Shown piece by piece: positions 12,301-18,600 of a stretch of 64,000 bases of DNA (positions within the stretch are counted from its first letter, which is position 1; every line of letters starts with the position of its first letter). The position numbers were made by a program, and so were the translations under genes. The stretch lies in contig NC_091051.1 in assembly GCF_963966145.1 (NCBI RefSeq), forward strand, positions 4,650,001 through 4,714,000, written 5' to 3'. Source of the stretch: Tenebrio molitor (taxonomy: Eukaryota; Arthropoda; Insecta; Coleoptera; Tenebrionidae). The notes beneath the pieces are model-generated. The model ran no database searches, was not told the DNA's origin, and saw only the letters and a program-made list of their open reading frames with translations.

Positions 12301-12748
12301 CGAAACGTTTGATTTACACCCAATTAGCGTCTCGGTTTTGCTAATTTGCAATGGTAATGTTGAAGGAATTCGACCAGACCGGTCCGCCGCCTGTTGATCG
12401 AACCCATTCGGCGAAAAAACCAATCGTGATGGTTGGTGAATCACCCATTTCTCGGAAACAAGACCAAACAACACCCGGTTACTAATTACCGGATTGCTCA
12501 CGAAATAACAAACGTGTGTCGTTATCGGTCGGCGGCGTGAACCCGCACCCACCCCTCTGTTGCCCCGAGGTGTCGCCGCCACCCTTTTAATACAGAACCC
12601 CCGAAAACCGAGCCGAGACGTGCCAGCTGATCACAACAACCCACCTTGCGAGAGGGCCACTCCTTTTGGCCCTTTGCCCTAGGATCTTGTCCACGACGGC
12701 TACGTTGCCTTTTCGGGCCGCCTCCAGCAACTCTTGGTCCTTCCCCAT
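187..12748 (-). CDS. Anks1: ANKS1/Odin-type ankyrin-SAM-PTB adaptor protein, 3' end outside window
   Basis: Cytoplasmic scaffold of the ANKS1A/ANKS1B family, which binds phosphotyrosine receptors through its PTB domain and partners through SAM domains. Coding exons in transcript order: 12645-12748, 11080-11160, 10868-11021, 5504-5772, 4088-4618, 3510-3957, 2346-2987, 1917-2076, 1291-1736, 862-1236, 589-813, 388-540, 187-318. All have GT-AG borders and compatible phases, giving 1,240 codons without a stop. The start is the ATG in MGKDQELLEAARKGNVA, the family's typical N-terminus. Six ankyrin repeats lie at about residues 46-255 (SALHHAALNGH, TALHCAAQYGH, TPLHLASRNGH), then a Ser/Pro-rich linker, SAM1 at about 915-976, SAM2 at about 993-1049, and a PTB domain from about 1122 (YLGSTNIIEFKGTEST, CEHEIRNINC). 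The PTB end and stop lie left of base 1. It diverges from TM7SF3 across 271 bp. Exon joins are inferred from family alignment from memory and splice signals, not from transcripts. Confidence 0.93.
388..540 (-). CDS. Anks1: ANKS1 coding exon 12 (PTB core)
   Basis: Encodes YLGSTNIIEFKGTESTKKS through GVKFINPITK, the classic first strands and helix of a PTB fold (YLGS, GTEST). The acceptor is TTTCAG and the donor AAG|GTAGG. Confidence 0.94.
589..813 (-). CDS. Anks1: ANKS1 coding exon 11 (linker and PTB start)
   Basis: Encodes a basic/proline segment (RHRHKKSRPAPPPPIKIEKE) and then the beginning of the PTB domain, SQWRHQPILLITGVVLYSAN, ending phase 0 at AAC|GTAAGC. Confidence 0.9.
862..1236 (-). 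CDS. Anks1: ANKS1 coding exon 10 (end of SAM1, all of SAM2)
   Basis: Completes SAM1 (NGVLEDSDLGEMGI, RQIILDAVKQLP) and carries SAM2 (NSVEAWLNRIHLEQYF, GHRKRILASV). The two SAM domains are joined by a linker with six consecutive Asn encoded by an AAC microsatellite (around 1098-1115). Borders are AAAAG acceptor and CTG|GTGAGT. Confidence 0.93.
1291..1736 (-). CDS. Anks1: ANKS1 coding exon 9 (first half of SAM1)
   Basis: Starts GLIKGSTRVLENISSN, has a charged linker, then the first half of SAM1 with SVEKWLQTLGMADYVGLF, ending DVNFL at CTG|GTAAGT. The intron cuts the SAM domain after its second helix region. Confidence 0.92.
1917..2076 (-). CDS. Anks1: ANKS1 coding exon 8 (acidic/Ser linker)
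   Basis: Encodes ESKRQSKDMETETEEEF through RSVDNIIEEYHSDAPFA. It ends one base into a codon at GCAG|GTACTAG. Phases match exons 7 and 9. Confidence 0.87.
2239..2263. repeat. (AACGT)n microsatellite
   Basis: About four to five tandem copies of the pentanucleotide AACGT in the ANKS1 intron between exons 7 and 8. No role is suggested by the sequence. Confidence 0.7.
2346..2987 (-). CDS. Anks1: ANKS1 coding exon 7 (Pro/Tyr-rich linker)
   Basis: Begins PTPPKKPPRRNLSVSPTH and ends SLIYEKIRPLSQ at CAG|GTAAGC. It contains PPTPDHPPPS and several tyrosine sites (YENV, EVYEEY), plausible SH2/SH3 docking sites. 214 codons, phase 0 at both ends. Confidence 0.9.
3025..3505. repeat. Degenerate ~20-25 bp tandem repeat filling ANKS1 intron 6
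   Basis: Diverged copies of a unit close to GAAGACTCTACGAGCGTAGA fill almost the whole 522-bp intron between the exons ending at 3510 and beginning at 2987, roughly twenty copies. Clear examples are at 3265-3330. Only short unique borders remain for splicing. The copies are old and uneven. Confidence 0.88.
3510..3957 (-). CDS. Anks1: ANKS1 coding exon 6 (Ser-rich linker)
   Basis: Encodes MRNTKPYKSLPTKKR then a Ser/Thr-rich region with several tyrosines, ending SNSKVS at TCG|GTAAGT. The acceptor is TTTTAG. Low sequence complexity and no named domain; it belongs to this gene by phase and continuity. Confidence 0.85.
4088..4618 (-). CDS. Anks1: ANKS1 coding exon 5 (ankyrin repeats 5-6 and linker)
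   Basis: Begins AVVEVLLGAGFSVNM and carries the last repeat, SGTALHEAALCGKVEVV. It then has an acidic/Ser-rich linker with a SPYENV tyrosine site. The donor CAT|GTAAGT lies before an in-frame stop, so splicing to 3957 is required. Confidence 0.92.
4619..5503. other. ANKS1 intron 4, no feature recognised
   Basis: Unique sequence of mixed composition between exons 4 and 5. Open frames on both strands (for example 4645-4902 plus) have no recognisable domain or splice context. I see no repeat or RNA gene here. Confidence 0.6.
5504..5772 (-). CDS. Anks1: ANKS1 coding exon 4 (ankyrin repeats 3-5)
   Basis: Encodes TKDDETALHCAAQYGH, then RGETALDLAAQYGRLETVE, then TPLHLASRNGH. It begins after TTTCCAG and ends two bases into the next codon at CAA|GTGAGT. 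Confidence 0.93.
7307..7440. repeat. Foldback element, ~60-bp arms, GC-rich centre
   Basis: The left arm starts ATATCGTGTACAACACGTTA and the right arm ends AGCAAGTTGTACAATAT. The two arms match closely through TGAAAGTC, the A/T runs and TTTGC, and meet at TTAACTCGGGCTCCGCCCTC. It lies in the ANKS1 intron at 5773-10867. The form is that of a small inverted-repeat (foldback/MITE) insertion. Confidence 0.82.
8010..8330 (+). pseudogene. Decayed mariner-family transposase fragment
   Basis: In broken frames the plus strand reads residues resembling the mariner catalytic region: an HHYDP-like segment around 8065-8090, then RHTLISFASKQLHVEK (compare the family's RHT-SPSPKKF-VQK stretch), and YLPDLAPSTYHRLPKF near 8250-8300, which matches the hallmark YSPDLAPSDYHLFPKL. 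Several frameshifts and stops separate these pieces, so it is a fossil. Identification is from motifs only; the element ends are not defined. Confidence 0.7.
8590..8760 (+). pseudogene. Possible second transposase relic
   Basis: A frame with few stops reads a Lys/Gln-rich segment followed by LRLKRCSLCFEEK, which faintly recalls the Cys-rich tail of piggyBac-type transposases. It follows the mariner fossil directly. The resemblance is weak and it may be chance. Confidence 0.25.
9277..9498 (+). pseudogene. 3'-terminal fragment of a retrotransposon reverse transcriptase ORF
   Basis: A 73-residue open frame ending in TAA reads FETLGPWCKEAIDFINVI, then FERISLAIQRGNVASIRGTF. This is like the extreme C-terminus of non-LTR-type reverse transcriptase proteins that end in ...RISxAxQRGNAASxxGTxP. 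Only the tail and 3' flank remain, as expected for a 5'-truncated insertion. A second, shorter copy of the same sequence lies on the minus strand at 63078-63170. The class assignment is from memory of the motif. Confidence 0.7.
10710..10716 (-). terminator. Pol III T-run terminator of tRNA-Ser
   Basis: Seven consecutive T on the minus strand, a few bases past the mature 3' end of the tRNA at 10721. This is the expected RNA polymerase III termination signal. Confidence 0.8.
10721..10802 (-). tRNA. tRNA-Ser, anticodon AGA
   Basis: The 82-nt minus-strand sequence folds as a class II tRNA. The acceptor stem GCAGTCG pairs with CGACTGC, the A box is TGGCCGAGCGG, and the anticodon arm TCTGA-CTAGAAA-TCAGA carries AGA at 10767-10769. 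A long variable arm (CTC/GAG) follows, then the T arm GTAGGTTCGAATCCTAC, which holds the B box, and discriminator G. CCA is not encoded. A run of seven T just downstream on the same strand (10710-10716) is a good Pol III terminator. It should read serine UCU codons, and UCC/UCA after A34-to-inosine editing. It lies in the ANKS1 intron in the same orientation as the host gene. Confidence 0.97.
10868..11021 (-). CDS. Anks1: ANKS1 coding exon 3 (ankyrin repeats 1-2)
   Basis: Encodes REIVKLLLEHDASANIV then GSSPLHLAAWSGNVDIV and ends VNLT in phase 0 at ACG|GTAAGT. The tRNA-Ser gene begins 65 nt downstream of this donor. Confidence 0.92.
11080..11160 (-). CDS. Anks1: ANKS1 coding exon 2 (ankyrin repeat 1)
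   Basis: Encodes NVQDSSGYSALHHAALNGH. The acceptor TTGCAG precedes 11160 and the donor is CAG|GTACGG. It is one of the best-conserved segments of the protein. Confidence 0.92.
11161..12644. other. ANKS1 intron 1, no feature recognised
   Basis: Unique sequence of moderate GC content between exons 1 and 2. No repeat, RNA gene or conserved frame is visible. Open frames here (for example 11259-11705 plus) show no domain. Confidence 0.6.
12645..12748 (-). CDS. Anks1: ANKS1 coding exon 1 (start codon)
   Basis: Encodes MGKDQELLEAARKGNVA and onward to GPLA, ending two bases into a codon at donor AAG|GTGGG. An in-frame upstream ATG at 12811 would add 21 residues, but the internal ATG matches the conserved family start. 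Confidence 0.9.
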
Positions 12749-13019
12749 TATCCTCCGCCGCCGTGATTGACCATTTAAAATAAATTCATGGCACAACACT
12801 AATTTACTCACTACCGTAGTACAAATTCATTGATCGGCTGTCAACCATGACACAACCGCCGCGCCTCTACCGGACTCTTACACAACCAGAGATAACAACA
12901 AGACGCGATCGCACATTTCCCCTAGACGCGCAGGCGCGATCGCGTTCTCGTCTTAACGTGGTGTTTTTATTTTGATTATCACAGCTGATTTCGCGGGATT
13001 TGGGTCGATATTATGCGAA
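12749..13019. promoter_or_regulatory. Divergent promoter between ANKS1 and TM7SF3
   Basis: The two start codons point away from each other with 271 bp between them. The interval holds two palindromes with core GCGATCGC, in ACGCGATCGCA (12903-12913) and GGCGCGATCGCG (12932-12943), about 30 bp apart, in a locally GC-rich patch. No TATA box stands out. The short spacing implies that both 5' UTRs and one shared promoter fit here; this is inference. Confidence 0.75.
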
Positions 13020-13065
13020 ATGCGACTGATAGGGGTGTTTTTGTTGTGTCTGGCGGTGGGCGAAG
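13020..13065 (+). CDS. TM7SF3: TM7SF3 exon 1 (signal peptide)
   Basis: Encodes MRLIGVFLLCLAVGE plus one base. A stronger-looking donor GTAAGTG lies at 13084 but would give a 32-nt intron and an immediate TGA. The weak donor G|GTATTT at 13066 gives a 50-nt intron and an open frame, so I chose it. Confidence 0.82.
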
Positions 13066-14821
13066 GTATTTTCTCGAACTTATGTAAGTGACTGTGACAT
13101 AACCTATAATTTCAGGACAACTGGTAACCTTCGATTTGACCGACTACCAACCGGGGAACAAGACAACGGAGGTGCACAAGGCTTTTGTTAATTTAACCGC
13201 GGGTGTGGCGAAAGTTCAGGTAATTAATGTACCTAGCAATGTCGGGTTTTTTGTCATACAAGTCCACGCGTATCGGGACAATGTCACACTCTCCTCCACA
13301 CGCAAAATGAAGAGTCACACCACCGTCAAGGGTACTAATGTAGGTCTCGTATCGTTCTCTCACGAAGACACGACGTTTTACGTTAAGAACAAAAATGACA
13401 CCAAAGCTCTGATTGTCATTGTAATCTATGACACCAAAGGTAAATCTGCACGTTCGACAGACAAAAGTTACAGTTTTGGCCAACAGATCCCATACCCGGG
13501 GGTTGCAATTTGACTTTCGACACCGAGTACGCACCGTACCAACTCGTTTCTAACACCGACGACTTGATAATCGTTCAAAGTCAGCCGCCGTCAGCTTTTG
13601 ACTCTAGTTGCGACAAAAACAAGATACAAGTAGACATGTACCACTTATTTTTACACGAGAGCAGCTACGACCAGTCGGGTTATTTCGACGCCGTCGAAAA
13701 CATGCTCACTGTCGATTCGATCAAGTCTCGCGGGTACAAAGTCACAACTGTCGACGGCTACTACAAGTACAGAAAACTGTACAGCGCGTACAGGGGAGTG
13801 GGACAGGTGTTCGCCATCGTCGCGACCCACCACAACAGGAGCTCCGCATACGTCCCCGCAGTCTCGTACGGCTGCGACCTCGCCAACTTTGACGAGAGCT
13901 GCTACGGCCCGGTGACCCCTCACTGGAAACTCCTCTGCGCCGTGCTCCTCATCTTCGGTGTCTTCACCAACTTCTTCGGTCACAAATTCTTCAGGATCAC
14001 TCTGTTCCTGGTGGGTCTCATGGTTGGGGTCTTCGTGACTTACGTCATTTTGTCACTGAGTAACAACCACCTCACGGTAGCAGGTATTTTGCAAGCGTCG
14101 ACCAATCAACCTAGTATACAGGGTGTTTTAGAAAAAACAACAGTCTCGCTCATTATCGGCTTGATCTACGGGGCGATCTGGCTCGCGATTTGGTGGAAAT
14201 TCGGCATTCCGATTCTCTCGGCTAGTTTGACGTTTATTTTGGCGGGATTTCTGATGGCGTCGATCGTGTACTACGCAGGCGTCGGTGAGACCCACTTTTT
14301 GTGGCCACCCCGTATATAGTAGTGGGATTTTTCAGCCGACTTGAACGTTTTTCACAACAATGTGAATTTCTGGGTGACTTTTGCCTCGATCGTGCTGGCT
14401 TTTCACATGATCTGGACCATGTGGACTCTGGAGGGGCACGTTTTTGGGTGCAGCTTCTTAGGGGCGTATGCTTGCGTAGCCGCCTTGAACTACTACATAG
14501 GAGGGAATTTGCAATACATCGTTATCAACTCGTTCAGGAGGATCGCGGTCAAGGATTTCAACATGGCGACTGTAGACCCGCCGTTCCAAATTTTGGGTGA
14601 GTGTGAGATTCGCCTCGATCATAGATTTGGAGAGGGTTGTTGCAGATATTTCGCAGAGCATTCTGCTGGTGGTGATGACCACTTTTGGGTTTTATTACCA
14701 GATGAAAGAACAAAGGGGAAAGCCTCCTTTCCCTCCGAATCGGTACGCCGCCGTTCAAGAAGGGGTGAGCGAGACTACGGCGCTACTGTGGGACGAAGGG
14801 GTCCTATATTCTGATATTTAA
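13020..14821 (+). CDS. TM7SF3: TM7SF3-like seven-transmembrane protein
   Basis: Complete 534-residue membrane protein of the transmembrane-7 superfamily member 3 type (about 570 aa in vertebrates). Exons 13020-13065, 13116-13439, 13487-14284, 14336-14596 and 14646-14821 join in phase through four tiny introns. Residues 1-16 form a signal peptide. An extracellular region with several N-glycosylation sequons (NKT, NLT, NVT, NDT) and a PIPGGCNLTF motif follows. Seven hydrophobic segments occupy about residues 265-500, for example LCAVLLIFGVFTNFFG and ILLVVMTTFGFYYQ. The cytoplasmic tail is short and proline-rich. The family is linked to membrane and stress biology in vertebrates; no substrate can be read here. 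The start is the first ATG upstream of the signal peptide. AATAAA follows 71 bp after the stop. Confidence 0.92.
13116..13439 (+). CDS. TM7SF3: TM7SF3 exon 2 (extracellular region)
   Basis: Reads QLVTFDLTDYQPGNKTTEV through IVIVIYDTK and ends one base into a codon at AAAG|GTAAAT. The following intron is 47 nt. Confidence 0.9.
13487..14284 (+). CDS. TM7SF3: TM7SF3 exon 3 (extracellular end and first membrane segments)
   Basis: Begins DPIPGGCNLTFDTEYAPYQL and ends SIVYYAGV at GTCG|GTGAGA. Reading through the intron would meet a stop, so splicing to 14336 is needed. Confidence 0.92.
14336..14596 (+). CDS. TM7SF3: TM7SF3 exon 4 (membrane segments)
   Basis: Reads ADLNVFHNNVNFWVTFASIV through VDPPFQIL, ending at TTGG|GTGAGT. 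Contains two or three hydrophobic helices. Confidence 0.92.
14646..14821 (+). CDS. TM7SF3: TM7SF3 exon 5 (last helix and tail)
   Basis: Reads DISQSILLVVMTTFGFYYQM then a Pro-rich cytoplasmic tail ending LYSDI and TAA. The acceptor is TTGCAG. Confidence 0.92.
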
Positions 14822-14891
14822 ATGGTGATACTGCATGGATTTTGTAAGACTCTCTATGTTTAGTGAGACTGATAGAATTTTTTATTGTTGA

Positions 14892-14897
14892 AATAAA
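14892..14897 (+). terminator. Polyadenylation signal of TM7SF3
   Basis: AATAAA 71 bp after the stop codon, giving a 3' UTR of roughly 90-100 nt. This is the only canonical hexamer close to the gene end on this strand. Confidence 0.7.
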
Positions 14898-14920
14898 AAA
14901 ATATTTTAGTGGATTACTCG

Positions 14921-14926
14921 TTTATT
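14921..14926 (-). terminator. Candidate polyadenylation signal of toy
   Basis: AATAAA on the minus strand about 650 nt after the toy stop, and the first canonical hexamer I find there. It lies 24 bp beyond the TM7SF3 signal, so the two 3' ends would nearly touch or overlap. Confidence 0.5.
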
Positions 14927-15575
14927 ATTCCACGAATGCACTATGATTTTTACACATCTAACAGCAAGTTCTAGTCTACATAAAACTTCAATGTATAATT
15001 TAAGTTAATCACAGCAACAATAATTTACACGACATTGAATAATACTTGAAATATATCACTATAGACTATTATAAAAAAGATCGGAGTAAGCATTGCGTTT
15101 TAGTAACTAAAAACTGCCTAAAAATTTGGTTGTAACACAGTCCATAACATCTATTTAATATTACAAACATGGCTTAAAGTAAGACATACAATTATTGCTA
15201 TGTAATTATTTTAAGACAGGTAGTTCGGTGGCTATTGCAAAAAAACGCGTACCGTATCGGGTAAATAAAATTCGGCACCATGCCCCGCAAGAATTATTGC
15301 AACTGATTGAAACGTCGCCCTGAAGTTGCGCTCACTGCGTCAGAAACGTCCCTCTGTACACTGAAGTCCCGCGTTATTTACACTATTCACAAGTACCCTG
15401 CAGTCCGTGGGCCACTGGTTCGCCAGAATCCGGGCAGGTGGCGCTTCGTCCATTAGGAGGACTCCTGGTCGGCGGCGGCGGCGGCCGGGATGACGGGGGG
15501 AGTCATGGAGGTTTGCAGAGTCGGGTTGTCCTGGTGCACGAGGATGCTCGGCGGAGGAAACCCGAAAAGTTGAGA

Positions 15576-15676
15576 TCACTGAATCCTCGGCCAGTAGTTG
15601 GAGGTGAGGTTGGAGGAGAGGTCGGGCGTCTGGCTGGGTATCTGGACCGGCACGGAGACTCCCGCCGATATCACGC
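15576..15676 (-). CDS. toy: toy last coding exon
   Basis: Encodes GVISAGVSVPVQIPSQTPD, then SNYWPRIQ and TGA. The conserved Pax6 C-terminus identifies the family. The 3' UTR runs toward about 14900. Confidence 0.96.
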
Positions 15677-18600
15677 CTGCGAAAACACACAATGAACAAA
15701 AGGTACCGAGGTTAAGCGGGGTCTCGAGAGAGAAGGTACCAAACGAAGCTTGCAACCAGAACAACGGTGTCCCCACCCTCGCTTTAGTTCGCACATTATT
15801 GAGCGTTCGCCGAGCCGAGAATTGGAAACCACCCTCCGCCACTTTAAACTGATCACGGACAATGAAATTTACGGCGGCGAACCGGGAAAACTGCTAAACT
15901 CGCTCCTTTCTATCAGATAACCGACCGACGCTCGTACATGGGATTGCGGCGAGGGCACGAGGGCACCACCTTGCCGCGGCGGGTCCTTCTTCCGAACGAG
16001 AATTCCACGGAATAAATGACCAAATATTCCACTAGGATTTTAACGAGTCCATTACAGAAGGTTTTAATTCGCGGCGGCGAACCGCGCTTTTCTGTTTTGG
16101 CGTGACGTGAAATAAAAGCACCAATTCAAATCGATCCAATGCTTTCCTCGCAAGAGGTTTTAATTGATTTTTGTTTGCACAAAATTAAAAATTCTCAATT
16201 GTTTTTCAGCTTCGCGATACTTTCGATGTGTTCCTTACAGATCTGATTTCACTTTTCTAAACCTCGACATTGTCTCGGTCTCTGAACTTACCACAAAAAG
16301 ACTCACTTCTACTCTTAATGATATAATCCACTATTTTTATGTCGAGAAAGTTAAAAAAATACTTTATGAATGCGGAATGTCTTTGGAATAAGTTTTTTTC
16401 CTTTTTTCAAATATTCTATTTTAATTTTAACACTTTTGTAGCTTTAGAAGAAGGAACCTTTTAATCAGGTTTTAAAGAACTTTTGACGAACATTTCGTTT
16501 GCTAAAGCTTCTTTGAAAGTATGAGTATCAAATAAAAATACGAATGTAAATGATTCTTCGTCTTTACTTTTTTTGTCGTTTTTAGCTTTAAAAAGCTTTC
16601 AATCAAATCCTACAGTTGTCCTTGTACTTTTGGAGCTTTTTTAAAAGAACTACAGGAAGAATTTTACTTGAGACATTAGGATGATTTGTAGATTATTTTG
16701 GGAAAAAAAATTGCAAAATTCTTTTTTCCTGTTCTGTTTTCTCTTTTAGATTGCAAATATCAAATAAAAACGCTAACACGAACAATTGTTGTTTCTTTCC
16801 TTTCCAGTTTTTCCTTTTGCAAATATAATTTTTTTTTGAGCTGACGAAGCTCACCACTTTTTCTGTTCGCCGTTCGACAAATTCCGAAAACCCATTTGAA
16901 GCATCCGCCGCCCAAATGAATTTTTCACTTGTCAGGTTGATCGAATTTGCGCTTATCAATTGTGGGGGCGATCGCCTGACCCTCCGCCCTCCTCAAAAAA
17001 CATAAATATTCATCGTTCGATTTGAAATTGAACGCCGGAGGGCGGCGCTCGGCGAAACCTCGCTTTATAAAGAAAACATCTTGGCGGCGAAGTTGGTGGA
17101 TTAAAAATACATACCGGTTCCGGTGGAGGCAGGTACTGAAGTGGGGGTCGTCCCGGAGGCGTACGACGGGTGAGTGGTCGGCTGGGCGTGAGCCACCGCC
17201 GGATTGCAAGCCGTGGCCCTCGAGTTGTACGAAGAACTCAAAGAGTGCAGCGGATCGTGAAACATGTACGGATAACCGGTAGCATCGCGCTGCTGGAGAC
17301 AACTGCTGCTCAGGCCCCCCGACATCGAGCTGGAAAAAAAAAGACGATTTCATGAGCGCCACTCCCCACGAAACTATCTCGTTTCCAGATTAAATCCGGG
17401 GCGAATGCTTCGCCGTTATTGGGAATTAGGCGCTCTTCTACTTAACGACTCGTCGTGGTAATTGTGTTTCGGAATTTGAGACATGCCTCCAGTTTCTAAG
17501 TTCCGTTTACGGTGCTTGACATGAATGTTCGCGAATTCCTCCCGGGCCCTACAGCTGGACTTTCTACCTATTTAATGAGGCAAGAGGATCCCGACTACCA
17601 CCGGGATTCCACACAAGAAAAAAATAAAACAGTTTTTTTACTAACTGGCTGAGGTTAAAGCACCGCTAGTTGACAGTCTATGATGAACAGTCGACGGAAA
17701 ACTCTTCGTAGCGCAAAACATTAACCGGTCACATCAGTTAGCGCTGATGGTTTAAGCTGGTAGTGCAGACAGTGTTTGACAGTTCACAGTTTGAATGGGA
17801 ATGTAGTCAGTTTTTGAGGTTTGGCGAAGAATGAAGATCGATTGTTGAGTTTGAAGATGTAAAAATGATAAACAACTAACGAACTAACCTCACACTATGA
17901 CGTTTCTGCACGTAGTTGCCAACCTAACCTATCAAATATATTACAGTGTTGTCACGTCTATACCTGAGAAATCTTTGAATAAATTTACTTATTCTTTTTA
18001 TGCTATTTTTAAATGTCTTGATTATGTGGATTCATTTTCCAATAATATTGATTTTGGTTTTATTTCTCTTTCATTTACTTACCTACCCACCGAATGTCAA
18101 ATGTCAACTGCTAACTCCAAGAGTGTCAACATTGAACAGTGAGTTTTTGCGGATGTGAAATGTCATGTATTACTGGTGTATTTTAAAAGAAAAGTGTCTT
18201 TATAAAGAAACAAATTGAACAAGTGACATTGTCTTGGTTTGGAGTTTAGTAAAAATTGGCGTGGTCGCAAACGTCCTTGGTAAGATACCGGGTGATTTTA
18301 AACGAATGTGACTTTTTCATAGGTTGGTAATATTATTGTTGCTTATTCTGCTTTTTAATGTGATAGTTGACATAAACATAGGCGTCCTCGCCTATTTAAC
18401 ACCATTTATTAATACATAAAATGTCAAAATGATTAAGGTATCAAGTTTGCCAAAATAATTTATGCAAAATGTTCCCAACTTAAGAAAAAAAGTCACAATC
18501 ATTTAAAATCACCCGGTAGAAGTGAGCAAGAAGGACTGTTTGAGTTGGCAATAAAATTAAGAACATTTTTTATTTGACTATTTGCAACAGTGCAACCATA

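Larger units (their letters stand above)
14822..15575. other. Convergent 3' UTR region of TM7SF3 and toy
   Basis: 754 bp between the two facing stop codons. It is AT-rich except for the toy-proximal part at 15300-15575. It carries the two polyadenylation hexamers and no other feature. Confidence 0.7.

Noticed and set aside
13084..13115. Intron using the strong GTAAGTG donor in TM7SF3
   Set aside because: It would be 32 nt long and the join creates TGA immediately.
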